64,000 nt of DNA, taken from NCBI RefSeq assembly GCF_022808645.1, contig NZ_JAKZKT010000018.1, positions 24,170 to 88,169 of the forward strand, written 5' to 3'. A program made the position numbers and the translations under genes. Positions 63,564-64,000 of this stretch are shown one piece after another (positions within the stretch are counted from its first letter, which is position 1; each line of letters starts with the position of its first letter). Source of the DNA: Bacillus litorisediminis. Lineage in GTDB: Bacteria; Bacillota; Bacilli; Bacillales; JC228. Under the pieces are notes generated by a model that was not told the origin of the DNA, did not search any database, and saw nothing but the letters and a program-made list of their open reading frames with translations.

Positions 63564-64000
63564 AATAGCGGAACCAGGAACCGAAACACCTCCAAACGAG
63601 GATTTTATCTTGAATAACGGAATGAGGATTCATTATGTGAGGAAGGCGGATCCTCGTTCCGCTATTTGGATGAAAAACCGTACATCAAGGACCGAAGCGG
63701 ATCCTCGTTCCGTTAAAACTGCAAAATCAATCAAAAATGCAGGTTAAAAAGGCAAATAGCGGAACCAGGAACCGAAACTAACCTCCAAACGAGGATTTTA
63801 TCTTGAATAACGGAATGAGGATTCATTATGTGAGGAAGGTGGATCCTCGTTCCGCTATTTGGATGAAAAACCTTACATCAAGGACCGAAGCGGATCCTCG
63901 TTCCGTTAAAACTGCAAAATCAATCAAAAATGCAGGTTAAAAAGGCAAATAGCGGAACCAGGAACCGAAACTATCCTCCAAACGAGGATTTTATCTTGAA
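63564..64000. repeat. 193-bp tandem repeat running off the window end
   Basis: The word CGAGGATTTT recurs at 63597, 63790 and 63983, i.e. at 193-bp steps; at least 2.2 copies are seen. Each unit contains AATAGCGGAACCAGGAACCG, ATAACGGAATGAGGATT, and twice GCGGATCCTCGTTCCG, giving inverted arms. The copies differ by single bases only. No ORF or start site. Repeats at 26.4 and 57.7 kb share the TTCCGCTATT/AATAGCGGAA word. Confidence 0.92.

Overview
The window looks like chromosomal DNA of an aerobic, spore-forming member of the Bacillaceae. It is AT-rich and has strong GGAGG-type ribosome binding sites, many U-tailed terminators, a gerA-type spore germination operon, and close counterparts of Bacillus families (YclNOP, CadC/CadA, CsoR/CopZ/CopA, PfeT, ZagA, YneR, KinB-like kinase). 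I cannot name a genus or species. I saw no rRNA, tRNA, phage, transposase, CRISPR array or plasmid functions.

Layout. 0-7 kb: a 52-bp hairpin array, a TetR-controlled ABC-2 exporter, a nucleotidyltransferase, a methyltransferase, a 21-bp tandem array, a beta-lactamase-fold hydrolase and a YwaF-like membrane protein. 7-13.5 kb: a NodB-type deacetylase lipoprotein, YciI, a glycerophosphodiesterase, a lipoprotein, an HxlR regulator beside YceI (which has a 21-bp palindrome in front), two paralogous membrane proteins and small genes. 13.5-21.3 kb: petrobactin-type iron importer yclNOP behind two Fur boxes, cadC-cadA behind CadC-like operators, and topB. 21.5-28.7 kb: amidohydrolase/GntR pair, brnQ, a PfkB sugar kinase, a metallo-hydrolase and a Met-rich lipoprotein. 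28.9-36.3 kb: a membrane-anchored multicopper oxidase with a DHA2 exporter and a divergent MarR, a second MarR, a C45 acyltransferase-like protein, a 7Fe ferredoxin and a siroheme reductase-like protein. 36.4-40 kb: the csoR-copZ-copA copper operon with two CsoR boxes, a small His-rich membrane peptide and a cupredoxin lacking an export signal. 40-47.5 kb: a D,D-carboxypeptidase, a MATE transporter remnant, a two-component system, and the Fe(II) exporter pfeT behind Fur and PerR boxes. 47.6-53.6 kb: the ger operon (A-C-B order), YneR, and a zinc-starvation unit (two Zur boxes, zinc-free L33, frameshifted zagA). 53.7-64 kb: a subtilisin-like protease, a VOC protein, two sporulation-type sensor kinases, an ECF sigma/anti-sigma pair, a LysR/MFS pair and a 193-bp tandem repeat running off the end.

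How it fits together. The main theme is metal homeostasis. Iron import, iron export, cadmium/zinc export, copper export and zinc-sparing each sit behind a recognisable metal-responsive operator (Fur, Fur/PerR, CadC, CsoR, Zur). A second theme is envelope and spore physiology. The least explained material is non-coding: four arrays or clusters of short repeats (0-0.7, 26.4, 57.7 and 63.6-64 kb), of which the last three share a TTCCGCTA-type word, the 21-bp array at 5.1 kb, and an 87-bp inverted repeat at 33.2 kb that carries copies of the MarR operator found at the head of the oxidase operon.

All functional calls rest on motif recognition by eye. No homology search, fold prediction or promoter scoring was run.
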